64,000 nucleotides of DNA from Chitinophagaceae bacterium UBA1946 (GCA_002336815.1 DDEU01000078.1:35706-99705), one strand, 5' to 3'; shown: positions 24,929 through 34,247, numbered from the stretch's first letter. The notes: generated by a model not told the origin, from the letters alone. Numbers and translations are program-made.

Positions 24929-25315
24929 TCAAACGAAATGCCAGTACGTTTCTTCTTTATGAAAATTCGTATCCGGCCAATGGTTGAGATCAAAGCCTGG
25001 TGCAGATTCCAACATTTTCCGGGTGCCCGTAAAAACAAATAGCTTCCTTTCTGCATCTACTTTGAACATGTTGTAGGGAAGGGCAAAAAATTTGGTGCCG
25101 ATACCGAGAAAGCCGCCCAGTTCAACCACCAGGTAATCGATCTTGCCGGAATTAACGTCGAGCATAATGTCTTCCACTTTTCCCATTGAAGCATCTTCAA
25201 TGTCGTGCACTTTATCACCAATGATAGAAGTTGCAGTAAGATGCCGCAGGGGCAGGTTTGGATACAGATCATCCCGGTTGATACCGGTGAAATTGTCTTC
25301 TTTAATCGTTTCCAT
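24929..25315 (-). CDS. PRC-barrel domain protein
   Basis: 128 residues. The PRC-barrel core reads SIIGDKVHDIEDASMGKVEDIMLD, then GKIDYLVVELGGFLGIGTKFFALPY, the hallmark of this small beta-barrel family. PRC-barrel proteins bind nucleic acids or proteins and often appear in stress-response regulons. The C-terminus is specific to the group (WPDTNFHKEETYWHFV). No signal peptide. It lies 55 bases downstream of the DUF4142 gene on the same strand, so the two may be co-expressed; pairs of this kind suggest an envelope-stress or stationary-phase role. Confidence 0.85.
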   Translation of the reverse strand: METIKEDNFTGINRDDLYPNLPLRHLTATSIIGDKVHDIEDASMGKVEDIMLDVNSGKIDYLVVELGGFLGIGTKFFALPYNMFKVDAERKLFVFTGTRKMLESAPGFDLNHWPDTNFHKEETYWHFV

Positions 25316-25370
25316 TTTATTTTAATTAAGTGTTTTGCAAATAGGGTTAGTGATCACTATTATATTGTCG

Positions 25371-25973
25371 TTACATTTTTTCGCAGTTCTTCTGGCAGGT
25401 TGTCGCATGATCAAGATGTGCTCTGAGGCCAGGTAACATTGAAGCAGCCCAGGCTTTGATGTCCGGATCGGTTGCGTCAGTTGAAGCTTTTTCGAATTTT
25501 TCTATGGCTGACTTATGACCGTCCACCATCATGTCACAATATGCTTTGTCAAAGTCCTTTCCTTTTTTTTCTGATAATTTTTTGTACGCATCTTTTACGT
25601 CATCGGTTGTTGAAGCCGGCAATGAAATGTTCTTTTTTGCTGCCAATGCTTTTTCATCTGCCAATGCTTTGGTATGGTCAGATTCAAGCATTTTACCCAT
25701 GTCTTTTACTTCTTTCATCATTCCGTTCTTTTGTGCCAATTGTCCCAATTCGATCTCTTCCTGGTTGATGCCGGCTGCTGCTACCAAAAAGTCAGCATCC
25801 CATTTTGCTTTGCCGCTGCTGTCGAACTTTACGTCGTTCTTGTCTTCTGCTACTTCTTTAGTGTCTTCCTTTTTTGGTTCTTCCGTTTTAGAATCTCCGC
25901 AGGATGAGAACAATAGGGTTGCTGTTGCAATCGATGAGGCTATCAAAGCGCCCCTGAATAACTTGTTTGTCAT
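25371..25973 (-). CDS. DUF4142 lipoprotein
   Basis: 200 residues. The N-terminus is a lipoprotein signal (IATATLLFSSCGDSK, lipid-modified Cys in FSSC). An acidic linker (KTEEPKKEDTKEVAEDKND) precedes the DUF4142 domain, a helical bundle: WDADFLVAAAGINQEEIELGQLA...MLESDHTKALADEKALA, and a last helix MLPGLRAHLDHATTCQ. DUF4142 proteins are ferritin-like four-helix bundles in the envelope, often stress induced; their function is not established. Two His in LRAHLDH and HTKAL resemble positions that could bind metal, as in related DUF305/DUF4142 proteins. Confidence 0.85.
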   Translation of the reverse strand: MTNKLFRGALIASSIATATLLFSSCGDSKTEEPKKEDTKEVAEDKNDVKFDSSGKAKWDADFLVAAAGINQEEIELGQLAQKNGMMKEVKDMGKMLESDHTKALADEKALAAKKNISLPASTTDDVKDAYKKLSEKKGKDFDKAYCDMMVDGHKSAIEKFEKASTDATDPDIKAWAASMLPGLRAHLDHATTCQKNCEKM

Positions 25974-26227
25974 TTTGATTTCTTTTAGATGAATGTTGAT
26001 GTTTTTTGGAAATACCCAATGTTGCAGGTGGAAAATTTCCTGCCAACATTCATCCCGTATTAACAGTGCTGTTGTTGGGGAAAAAAGGTAGTAACTGGGG
26101 TGGATTCTCCCTGTGGCGGGAGCATACCCAGGTTGGCAATATTAAAATAGTGATGGTCTTCGTATATAGGAAAGTATCGCCAGCATGTAAACAATGCCTG
26201 CTGTAGTGTTGTATGATCTGAAAAGTT

Positions 26228-29200
26228 TTATTGTGCTTTCACCAGCGTGGCTGACGGCAACGGCATTACAACTGTAAGACTGCATCCGTTACCGGGAGCG
26301 GAGTCTATCTTTACCCTTCCGCCAAACAATTCTGCCCTGCGTTTCATGTTGGCAAAGCCGATACCGCATTTGGTACCATTCTTATTAAATCCAATGCCAT
26401 CATCTGAGATCTGCATCACCAGTTCCTGCTGCTCATTCAGCAGGAGATCGATGGAAATGTATTCTGCATTAGAATATTTTACAATATTCCTTAACTGTTC
26501 CTGCAATATCCTGTAAAGATTCAGTTGCACTTCACGGCTAATGCACACATCTTTTACTGATTTGTAAAAGTAGAGGGAAATATTAAACCTGTTGCCTACA
26601 TTAAAACTGGCCGTTAATAAATTGAATGCTTCTTCCAGGGTCATTTCGTCAAAGAAGGCTGGTGCCAGCCGGTGAGACAAGTTGCGGATCTCATCCAGCG
26701 CCTGTTTGATGTGCTGTTTTCCCTGTTCGTAAAATGGCTGTGATGCTTGCGGCAATGAGTTTTTTAGCATGGAAATATTCAGTTGACTGGTGGCCAGTAA
26801 CTGGCAGATATTATCATGCAACTCTCCACCGATCTCGTAGCGTTCATCTTCCTGTGTTTTGATGATGGCCTTGGTAAGTTTATTATCAAACAACAATTTT
26901 TCGGTGATATCAATGGCAATGATCAGCATATACTCTTTATTGTTGATCGTTATCATATTGCTGTAGATCTCCATTTCCATTGCTTCACCGCTTTTTTTCA
27001 AATGCCTGAAGCGCCCCGAAAAAATGCGTTCCCGGTGTTCCCTGAAATCGGCTATCGACTTCATCAACTTCATGCGGTCTTCTTCCGGCCTGATGTCCAT
27101 GATGTTCATGCTCAAAAATTCTGCTTCACTATAGCCATAATGCTGAACGGCTGCTTTGTTTACCTGGAAGAATTGCAGTGTATCGATGTCGAACACATAC
27201 ATCGGTTGCGGACTGGCGTGAAACATGCTGCTGTAGCGCTTTTCGGAGGCTTCCAGTTCCCGGTTGACCATCTTGATATCTGAATGAGCGATCTCTGCTT
27301 CCTGCCTTGCTTTTCTTTCCTGCTCAGATGATTGCAGTAACTGGAAAGTTTTTTCATCTACCTGCTGTTCCAGTTTAGCTTTCTGCGCCTGGATAGATTT
27401 GATCCTTGATACATATAATGTGATACTTCCTCCTGCAACCGTAGCCAGTACCGCCAGCTTGAACCACCAGGTTAACCAAAACGGAGGTTCTATGATGATG
27501 GTTATAGATGAAATGCTGGTAGAGCCACGGCCTTCATTGTTTAGCCCACGTACCTTAAAGACGTAGGTGCCTGGATCGAGATGTGTGTAAGTGGCAGTTC
27601 TCGTATTGCCTGCCTGGCTCCATTCTTTGTCGAAACCTACCAGCATGTAGGCATACTTTTTTTTCTCGTTGTCTGTATAGTTCAGCGTAGCAAATTCAAA
27701 AGAAAAAACGGAACTCGACCAGGGAAGCGTGATGCTCTTTGTTTCCGTAATACTTTGTTTTAGTGGCGATGCTTGCTCTTCGTTTAATTGAATGGGTACC
27801 TGTTTGTTGAAGATGGTGAAATTGGTGATCACGAGCGGTGGTTCAAATGCGATTTTTTTGATGCTGTCCGGCATAAACTGGTTAAAACCATTGATGCCGC
27901 CAAAGTACATCATACCGGAGGCAGTTTTGCAAAAAGCGAGCTGCTTGAATTCGCTGGATTGCAGCCCGTCTGTAACGCCGTAGTTTCTAAAACTGGTAGT
28001 GCCCCTGTTAAAACAGGAGAGGCCACGGTTGGTACTGATCCAGAGATTTTTTTTGTGGTCTTCCAGGATGCCGAATACATAATCCCCGGCCAGCCCCTGT
28101 GCTGTAGTATAAGATTTAAAATTGCTTTTTTGTTTATTGTAGCAGTTCAGCCCGTTCATGGTTGCTACCCATAAATTATGATCGCTGTCTTCGCAGATCG
28201 AATTGATATTGTCATTGCTGATACTGTTGCGGTTATTTTCATCATGTTGAAAATGAATGAAGGTCATGGAGTTTTTCTTTAACAGGTTCAACCCCTTACT
28301 TTCAGAACAGAACCATAGATCGCCATCACTGTCTTCAAATATATTTACAATATTATTGCCTGAAATGCTTGTGCTGTCTGTATCATCATGCCTGAAATGA
28401 GTAAAGGTCTTTCCGTCTGCATTCAGCAGGTCTACTCCACCACCATAAGTGCCGATCCAGATGCGCTGGCGGCTGTCCTGGAATATTTTCCATGCATTGT
28501 TATTGCAAAGACTGCCGGCATTGGCTGCATCATGTTTAAAGGTCTTCAATACTTTTCGTTGCGGATCCAATACGGTAATGCCATCGATCCAGGTGCCGAT
28601 CCAGGTGTTGCCCCTGCTGTCTTCCATAATATTCAGCACGTTGTCGCCGCAGATACTGGCGGGGTTATTGGGTTGGTGTTTTAACAGGGTGAAGTTGCCG
28701 GTTGCAGGATCAAAGATATTAAGGCCGCCTCCATCAGTTCCGATCCATATCTTATGGTGGCTATCTTCTGAAATGCTCAATACCTGGTTGTGACAAAGAC
28801 TGTTGCTGCTCATCATTTTTTTGAAATGCGGGAACATCATTTTGTCTCGCATGGCCATGTCTACAAATCCTGCAAAATTTCCCATCCACATATTTCCTTT
28901 GCGATCTTTGTAGATAGTGTACACAGAATTGTTGCTGATGCTTTCATGATCTATTTCATCGTGCTGGTAAGTGGTAAAGGTTGCATTATTTAAACTGAAA
29001 ATAGATAGTCCGCCATTTTCAGTACCTACCCATAAGTTATTATCAATGTCTTCATTAATAGAAAGTACTACGTCTTTGGGTATGGAATTGATATTGTTGT
29101 CATCGTGTTTAAAATGTTCAAAGCGGCCCGTTTTTTCATTGTACAACTCCAGTCCGCCGCCGTTGGTGCCCAGCCAGATGCGGTGCCTGCTGTCTTCAAA

Positions 29201-29887
29201 CACAGCGTTTACGTTATTGCTGCTGAGAGAATGTTTATCTTTTTCGTTGTGTGAGAATCTTAAAATATTATTGCCGGTTTGGTCATACACAACCATACCC
29301 CCGTCAACGGCATTTACCCAAATGCGCTGCCTGCTGTCGATGTAAATGCATTTAATGGCAGTTTGCCTGTTTGCTCCAATCGTGGTTTGGAGATGATCGA
29401 ATTTTTTGCTGGCGGGATTGTACCTGTCAAGCCCTGCGCTTGTGCCGATCCAAACATTTCCTGCAGCATCTTCCTTCACATCATTTACCGTATTGCCGGA
29501 TAGGCTGTTGCTATTATTGGCCTGGTGACGGAAATTGTTGAACACTTCCTTTTTCCGGTCAAAATAATTCAGTCCGTCATTGGTGGCCAGCCAGAGATCG
29601 CCGTTCTTACTTTCTGAAATGCGGTTTATGTAATTGTTGCTGATGGAGGATCGATTCTTTGGGTTGTTCTTATATACAGTGATCTGGTAGCCATCATACC
29701 GGTTCAGTCCATCCCAGGAACCAAACCACATGAAACCGCGGCTATCCTGGATGATGCTGAGAATATTACTTTGAGAAAGGCCTTCATTTAAACCGATGTG
29801 TTCAAAAGTGATGCGGCTTCTTTGCGCATTGATAAGCAGGCTGCAACATTGCAGGATGCTTATTAAAAGCAGTTGACGGTTTCTCAT
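26228..29887 (-). CDS. Propeller/Y_Y_Y/PAS sensor histidine kinase
   Basis: 1219 residues. A signal sequence (MRNRQLLLISILQCC) is followed by a large two-component propeller array: about fourteen repeats with WxGTxGGLxxxxxxxxxFxxxxHxxxN phrases such as IWIGTDGGGLNIFDP. A Y_Y_Y domain then ends in LDPGTYVFKVRGLN. One membrane helix (near residues 790-810) and a coiled coil come next. A PAS domain (YSSMFHASPQPMYVFDID, ~residue 880) precedes a HisKA_3-like dimerisation region with predicted phospho-acceptor His1024 (GGELHDNICQLL), and an HATPase (ISDDGIGFNKNGTKCGIGFANMKRR). There is no receiver or DNA-binding domain, so it is not a hybrid regulator. The response regulator is not in the window. 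The propeller design suggests sensing of a polymer breakdown product in the periplasm. Confidence 0.9.
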   Translation of the reverse strand: MRNRQLLLISILQCCSLLINAQRSRITFEHIGLNEGLSQSNILSIIQDSRGFMWFGSWDGLNRYDGYQITVYKNNPKNRSSISNNYINRISESKNGDLWLATNDGLNYFDRKKEVFNNFRHQANNSNSLSGNTVNDVKEDAAGNVWIGTSAGLDRYNPASKKFDHLQTTIGANRQTAIKCIYIDSRQRIWVNAVDGGMVVYDQTGNNILRFSHNEKDKHSLSSNNVNAVFEDSRHRIWLGTNGGGLELYNEKTGRFEHFKHDDNNINSIPKDVVLSINEDIDNNLWVGTENGGLSIFSLNNATFTTYQHDEIDHESISNNSVYTIYKDRKGNMWMGNFAGFVDMAMRDKMMFPHFKKMMSSNSLCHNQVLSISEDSHHKIWIGTDGGGLNIFDPATGNFTLLKHQPNNPASICGDNVLNIMEDSRGNTWIGTWIDGITVLDPQRKVLKTFKHDAANAGSLCNNNAWKIFQDSRQRIWIGTYGGGVDLLNADGKTFTHFRHDDTDSTSISGNNIVNIFEDSDGDLWFCSESKGLNLLKKNSMTFIHFQHDENNRNSISNDNINSICEDSDHNLWVATMNGLNCYNKQKSNFKSYTTAQGLAGDYVFGILEDHKKNLWISTNRGLSCFNRGTTSFRNYGVTDGLQSSEFKQLAFCKTASGMMYFGGINGFNQFMPDSIKKIAFEPPLVITNFTIFNKQVPIQLNEEQASPLKQSITETKSITLPWSSSVFSFEFATLNYTDNEKKKYAYMLVGFDKEWSQAGNTRTATYTHLDPGTYVFKVRGLNNEGRGSTSISSITIIIEPPFWLTWWFKLAVLATVAGGSITLYVSRIKSIQAQKAKLEQQVDEKTFQLLQSSEQERKARQEAEIAHSDIKMVNRELEASEKRYSSMFHASPQPMYVFDIDTLQFFQVNKAAVQHYGYSEAEFLSMNIMDIRPEEDRMKLMKSIADFREHRERIFSGRFRHLKKSGEAMEMEIYSNMITINNKEYMLIIAIDITEKLLFDNKLTKAIIKTQEDERYEIGGELHDNICQLLATSQLNISMLKNSLPQASQPFYEQGKQHIKQALDEIRNLSHRLAPAFFDEMTLEEAFNLLTASFNVGNRFNISLYFYKSVKDVCISREVQLNLYRILQEQLRNIVKYSNAEYISIDLLLNEQQELVMQISDDGIGFNKNGTKCGIGFANMKRRAELFGGRVKIDSAPGNGCSLTVVMPLPSATLVKAQ

Positions 29888-30240
29888 ATCAAATACTTGG
29901 TTTTAAGGTATATCGATCAAACAAATGATTTTCTCCAGGGTATTTAGAAGTGGTAAAGTTCACTTTAAGGAAACTTTTGCTGTATAGCATAACGGACTTG
30001 TATTTTGTAGAAATTGTACTACAATCCGTGCCAGAATTGGCCAGCACAGTATGTCTCATACAGTTCAGCTATAAGGGGTGGATTGGAAGTGGGTGTTTAA
30101 CAGTCAGGCATAATGTATTACGGTTTCGGTAAGGTTTTATTCCTGTTCGGGGATATTGTTTTTTTTTTGCTATACCTGCAATTGTAAGTTTGCGATATAG
30201 ACATCACACACGCACTAATAAACTTTATAAACCAGCGGTT
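29888..30240. other. 353-base intergenic stretch upstream of the sensor kinase
   Basis: Contains the expected promoter of the sensor kinase (minus strand). I see no convincing ORF, hairpin terminator or RNA gene. Base composition is AT-rich as in other intergenic gaps of the window. Confidence 0.4.
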
Positions 30241-30318
30241 ATGAAAAATGACAGATTCATATTTTTCTGGATTTCCCTTGCCATTTGCATCATAGTAGGA
30301 TTGCTTACTTCGAAATAA
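30241..30318 (+). CDS. Possible 25-residue membrane microprotein
   Basis: A 25-codon ORF: MKNDRFIFFWISLAICIIVG and a LLTSK tail. A short charged start followed by one hydrophobic segment and a Lys end is a common small-membrane-protein pattern. It lies in the ~610-base gap between the sensor kinase and the Gfo/Idh gene, which holds nothing else. There is no family evidence; the length makes chance occurrence plausible. Confidence 0.3.
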   Translation: MKNDRFIFFWISLAICIIVGLLTSK

Positions 30319-30500
30319 GCAGCGACAGACAGTTGTGGGGCTAACAAAGAAAATATCAAAGTCGCATTGATCGCCGTATTGAGCCGTCAGGATATAACGA
30401 TCAATGGTAATCACACTGTAAAGTATTTTATTCAACCCGGTGTGGTAGATTAGTCGCTAATGACAAATCCAGTAGTGACTAAAGATTGAATCAGCTTCAA

Positions 30501-31856
30501 TTAAAATGGAATAAAGGGCTTTCCTCCTGCGATCACTTCCTGTGCAGCATCATCAAAAGTTATCTTTTGCCCGGTGATCACCGCAGCATTGGTCATGATA
30601 GTAGCAATTGAATGATCGTATCCTGCCTGCACCGGCGCATTTGGTTGAGTGCGGCTCCTCACACACTCCATCCAGTTGCGGATATGGTTCGACGTGAGTA
30701 TGTCACCGCCGGTATTGGCGGAAGCCACCACTTTTTCTGCAGATGACAATGTCATCTCCGGTAGTAAGAATGGCTCCATGTTCATGGCACCGGCGAATTG
30801 CCTGTTTAAACCACCTTTAGGAGAAATCTTATTCGTATTCAAATTCAGTTCACCGCCGTTGGAGTAATAGATCTCTGCCGGGTTCTCATCACCGTTGTGC
30901 ATACGGGATGTAAAACTTACCTGGAAGCCCGAACCATTGTCGTTCAGCGGGCCATAGTCAAAAACTGCCGTTGTGGTATCCCAGTTTTTCCTTCCGTCTT
31001 TCCAAACATATACGCCACCGTTAGCCACTACGCTGCGGGGATGCTGCAAGCCGGTAAACCAATGCACCGTATCGATCTGGTGACTCATCCATTGCCCGGG
31101 CATGCCAGAGGAATAAGGCCAGAAAAGGCGAAACTCAATGTATTTTCTTGCATCAAAATCAGCGGTGGGCCGGTTCATGACAAACCTTGCCCAGTCAGTG
31201 TCTTTTTCTTTTAACTGGCTTACCAGCGCCGGTCTGCGCCAACGGCCGGGTTGATTTACATTCCAGGATAATTCTACCATGGTAATGTTGCCAAATTTGC
31301 CAGACCTGATATAATCGTTGGCAGCCATGTAATTGGCGCCGCTTCTTCTTTGTGAACCTATTTGTACAATGCGCCCGGAAGCATTCACGGCTTTTAATGC
31401 AGCACGATTGTCGGCCATTGTTTCAGCAAAAGGCTTTTCCACATACGCATCACAGCCTGCATTAACCGCTTCAATGCAATGCAGCGCATGCTGAAAGTCG
31501 GCAGTGCCAATGAATACCGCATCCACCAGTTTATTGCTGTACATCTCTTCATTGTTGCGGCAGGCGGTGATATCATGCTGCATTTTTTCTTTCCAGGCGG
31601 CGGCGCCTTCTTCTCTTCTTTGCTTCCAGATATCTGATACCGCCACCACATCAAAATTCAATTCTTTGTAATGCTGCATAAAGCAGGGCAGGTGAGTAGC
31701 CTTGTGCCGGTCAGAGAATCCAACCACACCAACCCTTACCCGGTCGTTGGCTCCCAGGATGCGGTTATAACTCTGGGCAGACCAGGAAAGTTTGGACAGC
31801 ATAATACCGGCACCTGCAAAAGCAGCCTGCTTTACAAATTTTCTTCTTGAAGCCAT
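30501..31856 (-). CDS. Exported Gfo/Idh/MocA family oxidoreductase
   Basis: 451 residues. A Tat-type signal is clear (ASRRKFVKQAAFAGAGIMLS). The Rossmann part begins VRVGVVGFSDR (dinucleotide-binding GxxG region) and contains AVFIGTADFQHALHC and the family signature YVEKPFAET (EKP with Lys). The C-terminal domain carries WMSHQIDTVHWFTG. These enzymes oxidise or reduce sugars and polyols with a tightly held NAD(P). Tat-exported members such as glucose-fructose oxidoreductase keep their cofactor bound. The gene starts 36 bases after a DUF1080 gene on the same strand, a neighbour that fits a keto-sugar pathway in the periplasm. Confidence 0.9.
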   Translation of the reverse strand: MASRRKFVKQAAFAGAGIMLSKLSWSAQSYNRILGANDRVRVGVVGFSDRHKATHLPCFMQHYKELNFDVVAVSDIWKQRREEGAAAWKEKMQHDITACRNNEEMYSNKLVDAVFIGTADFQHALHCIEAVNAGCDAYVEKPFAETMADNRAALKAVNASGRIVQIGSQRRSGANYMAANDYIRSGKFGNITMVELSWNVNQPGRWRRPALVSQLKEKDTDWARFVMNRPTADFDARKYIEFRLFWPYSSGMPGQWMSHQIDTVHWFTGLQHPRSVVANGGVYVWKDGRKNWDTTTAVFDYGPLNDNGSGFQVSFTSRMHNGDENPAEIYYSNGGELNLNTNKISPKGGLNRQFAGAMNMEPFLLPEMTLSSAEKVVASANTGGDILTSNHIRNWMECVRSRTQPNAPVQAGYDHSIATIMTNAAVITGQKITFDDAAQEVIAGGKPFIPF

Positions 31857-31892
31857 TGTTGAAATTTTAATCTTGATAGAATGATGTGTTGA

Positions 31893-33257
31893 TCAATGAA
31901 GTTCCTGTATTTTAATACTGCGGAATGAAACGGCGTTGCCATGATCCTGCAGTAGTATATGTCCCTTTTCTGCCATGCCAAAATTTGGCCACACTGCATA
32001 CTTGCTTCTTGCAACCAGTGCGTAAAAGTAAGGAGCGCCACGCTGGTATTCAAGCAGTTTCCATCCATTGAGCCAATGCTCCACACGATTATCAGGATAT
32101 ACGATCAATATGCCCCGGTTCCATTCGCCTACAGGCCTTCTTGCACGGGGTTCTTTTAGAGAGGGGATCAAATCGTACAGTGATGCCAGTGTGCGGTTGC
32201 CTACCACGCCAAGTTTTGCATCGGGATGTTTGTCATCATCGAGGAGTTGATATTCTAACCCGATCGCAGAACCTTTTGCTGTATCTTTTTCTGTTACAAA
32301 ATATTTTACGCCGCTGTTGGCGCCTTCCGTTAATTTAAAATCAAACTGCAGTATAAAAGCGCTGTATTGATTGATGGTAATGATATCGCCTCCGTTGGTA
32401 GATTCTGCACCAGAAGAAGGCAGTACGCTCAGCACACCGTCCTTTATCTCCCAGCCTTTGTCGGGAAACTTATCTTTATAGGCGCCTCTCCATCCATTAC
32501 TGGTAGCGCCATCCCACAACAACGACACTCCGTTCTTTTTTTCAGCGGGTGAAAGTTGGTTGGGCAACATGTTCACTACAAAGAGTTTATTATGAGGAGC
32601 AGGCTTCAGATCTTTTGTTTGGATACGGATATTGCGCCAGCGGATCTCTTTGCCTGCATCGCCTGCCGTGTTGATGGCATGCACCTGTAATGCTATAAAA
32701 CCTTTTGGTGTAAGATCATCTATTAAGTATGCGGCAGGGATGCCGTTTATCCATGTTCGGATATCGTTGCCGACACATTCTATTCTTGCCTTGTTCCATT
32801 GATGTTGCCGGAACGCAGTTTTCGCAGCGGGGTTCAGATCGAGGGGATAGAGCCAGTCCCTTCTTGCTTCATCGTAAATACCCGCCGTCCAGCCTCTTTT
32901 GGAAGGGTCGATTTCGTACTGGTAGCCATGCACCCTTCCATCTTTGTATTCCGCCTTGCTTTCACTGCGAAACTGCACACCGGAATTCATGGTACTGTCA
33001 ACTTTAAATTCAAACTCCAGGATGAAATCACCGTACACATTTTTGGTGGCGAGGAAGGAGTTGGGTTCACCAGCGATCGTGGTACCAACGATCTCTCCGT
33101 TCTTAACAGCGTAATGCGCTTTGCCATTCAGTTGCGTCCAGCCATCCAGGTTTTTCCCATTGAACAATTGCTGCCATTCGTGATTGGATTGAGCCTTTGT
33201 TTGAATTGGAATAAAAAAGAGGAACAGGGAAGTAATAGCGAAGAAAGAATGTTTCAT
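31893..33257 (-). CDS. Exported protein with two DUF1080 (3-keto-glycoside hydrolase-type) domains
   Basis: 454 residues from the ATG at 33257, chosen for its signal peptide (MKHSFFAITSLFLFFIPIQTKAQ). Two DUF1080 (3-keto-disaccharide hydrolase family) lectin-like domains are visible: residues ~25-220 (QQLFNGKNLDGWTQLNGKAH, FEFKVDSTMNSGVQFRS) and ~245-450 (VSLLWDGATSNGWRG, FDFKLTEGANSGVKYF). DUF1080 proteins have a concanavalin-like beta-sandwich, and members act on 3-keto-sugars from glycosides oxidised at C3. It precedes an exported Gfo/Idh/MocA oxidoreductase, a natural partner for oxidising the glycoside first. Whether both domains are active cannot be told from the sequence. Confidence 0.88.
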   Translation of the reverse strand: MKHSFFAITSLFLFFIPIQTKAQSNHEWQQLFNGKNLDGWTQLNGKAHYAVKNGEIVGTTIAGEPNSFLATKNVYGDFILEFEFKVDSTMNSGVQFRSESKAEYKDGRVHGYQYEIDPSKRGWTAGIYDEARRDWLYPLDLNPAAKTAFRQHQWNKARIECVGNDIRTWINGIPAAYLIDDLTPKGFIALQVHAINTAGDAGKEIRWRNIRIQTKDLKPAPHNKLFVVNMLPNQLSPAEKKNGVSLLWDGATSNGWRGAYKDKFPDKGWEIKDGVLSVLPSSGAESTNGGDIITINQYSAFILQFDFKLTEGANSGVKYFVTEKDTAKGSAIGLEYQLLDDDKHPDAKLGVVGNRTLASLYDLIPSLKEPRARRPVGEWNRGILIVYPDNRVEHWLNGWKLLEYQRGAPYFYALVARSKYAVWPNFGMAEKGHILLQDHGNAVSFRSIKIQELH

Positions 33258-33569
33258 ATATGTATGGCATTGAAATTTCAGAACGGCTGTGTGAATATGT
33301 AAGGTATACAAAATCTATAAAATAATCTCAGCTATAGGAACGATGCAAATGCAAATGGAAAATATGTTAACTGTCATTAACTAAATACCTGTCCTTTCAA
33401 TTCCATTTATCGCCTTTGTTTGGGAAAAAAACTTCCCGTAAAACAAGCGCTGGCTGCTTAAAAAACCGGTGGCTTGTTTTTTGTTTTTATTGGCACATAA
33501 CCAGGCTAAGCATTTAACAGCACCTGGAAATTATTTAAACAACATTTTCAAAAAAGTAAATTTAAAACT
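33258..33569. other. 312-base divergent intergenic stretch
   Basis: Lies between the divergent DUF1080 and DUF6799 genes and must carry both promoters. It also holds the two hairpins annotated at 33422-33487. No ORF looks real. Confidence 0.5.
33422..33487 (+). terminator. Tandem hairpins with T-tract (orphan terminator or leader)
   Basis: A small stem GGGAA (33422-33426) / TTCCC (33433-33437) is followed at once by AAAACAAGC (33440-33448) / GCTTGTTTT (33472-33480), then TTGTTTTTAT. The layout is that of an intrinsic terminator on the + strand. No gene ends upstream on that strand, so it may end a short RNA or act as a leader of the gene at 33570. Confidence 0.5.
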
Positions 33570-34160
33570 ATGAAAAAAGTGATCGGATTAATGACCAGTA
33601 TCTTTGTTACCGGCATTGCAGTGGCGCAGGTAGATACAATTCCACCGGCACCCAACAAGATGGATACATCCATGAGAAGGACAGATACCATGATGCAGGA
33701 AATCCCTAAGGATAGTAGCCTGGGCAAATGGAAAGGCGATACGACGAATGCACACCAAGGGATGAATGACAGTGCAGGGCAGCGTAAATGGAATACGCAG
33801 GATTCTGCTGCCTATCCATCAAATGGCAATCGTCAGCCTGTTGCCGACAGCAGTTATAACAACAATAAACCAGTGGCTGTTGATACTGCTAAGGCAGAAA
33901 AATTATCAGACAGGGTGATGATGAGAGACGGTGAAATGTTCATCATTGAAAATGGCGACGAAAGAAAACTTGATAAAGAATTTACCTTCCCTTCCGGCCT
34001 GGTAGTAACTTCTGATGGATTGGTAAAAAAGAAAGATGGCACCTCCGTTAAATTAAAAGACGGGCAATACCTGGAAATAAAACCAATGCCTGTTAAAAAA
34101 GAAAAGATGCCGGCCAAAAAAGCACCCGTAAAAAAAGCGCCTGTTAAAAAGAATAAATAA
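33570..34160 (+). CDS. DUF6799 exported protein with Lys-rich tail
   Basis: 196 residues. Signal peptide MKKVIGLMTSIFVTGIAVAQ. A polar, low-complexity spacer with repeated 'MDTSMRRTDTMM' and 'GKWKGDTTN' runs to about residue 110. The DUF6799 domain follows: DRVMMRDGEMFIIENGDERK, FTFPSGLVVTSDGLVKKKDG, LKDGQYLEIKP. The C-terminal tail is Lys/Ala/Pro-rich (KKEKMPAKKAPVKKAPVKKN). DUF6799 proteins are small exported proteins of Bacteroidota with a 'DG' beta-strand repeat and no assigned function. The basic tail may bind DNA, cell-surface polymer or another protein. Confidence 0.8.
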   Translation: MKKVIGLMTSIFVTGIAVAQVDTIPPAPNKMDTSMRRTDTMMQEIPKDSSLGKWKGDTTNAHQGMNDSAGQRKWNTQDSAAYPSNGNRQPVADSSYNNNKPVAVDTAKAEKLSDRVMMRDGEMFIIENGDERKLDKEFTFPSGLVVTSDGLVKKKDGTSVKLKDGQYLEIKPMPVKKEKMPAKKAPVKKAPVKKNK

Positions 34161-34181
34161 CAACAGCGTTGTTTAAATGAA

Positions 34182-34239
34182 GGGCAGGTTTTATAACTCC
34201 TGTGAAAACACGGTTTTATAGAGCCTGTCTTTTATTTTA
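34182..34239 (+). terminator. Probable terminator between convergent genes
   Basis: GGCAGG (34183-34188) can pair with CCTGTC (34224-34229; one G-U pair), followed by a TTTTATTTT run. It lies just after the DUF6799 gene and before the end of the desaturase gene. The loop is long, so the call is weaker than others. Confidence 0.4.
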
Positions 34240-34247
34240 GATGCTTG

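Noticed and set aside
30118..30435. 105-codon minus-strand ORF
   Set aside because: No domain and irregular composition; covers the gap with the microprotein candidate on the opposite strand.
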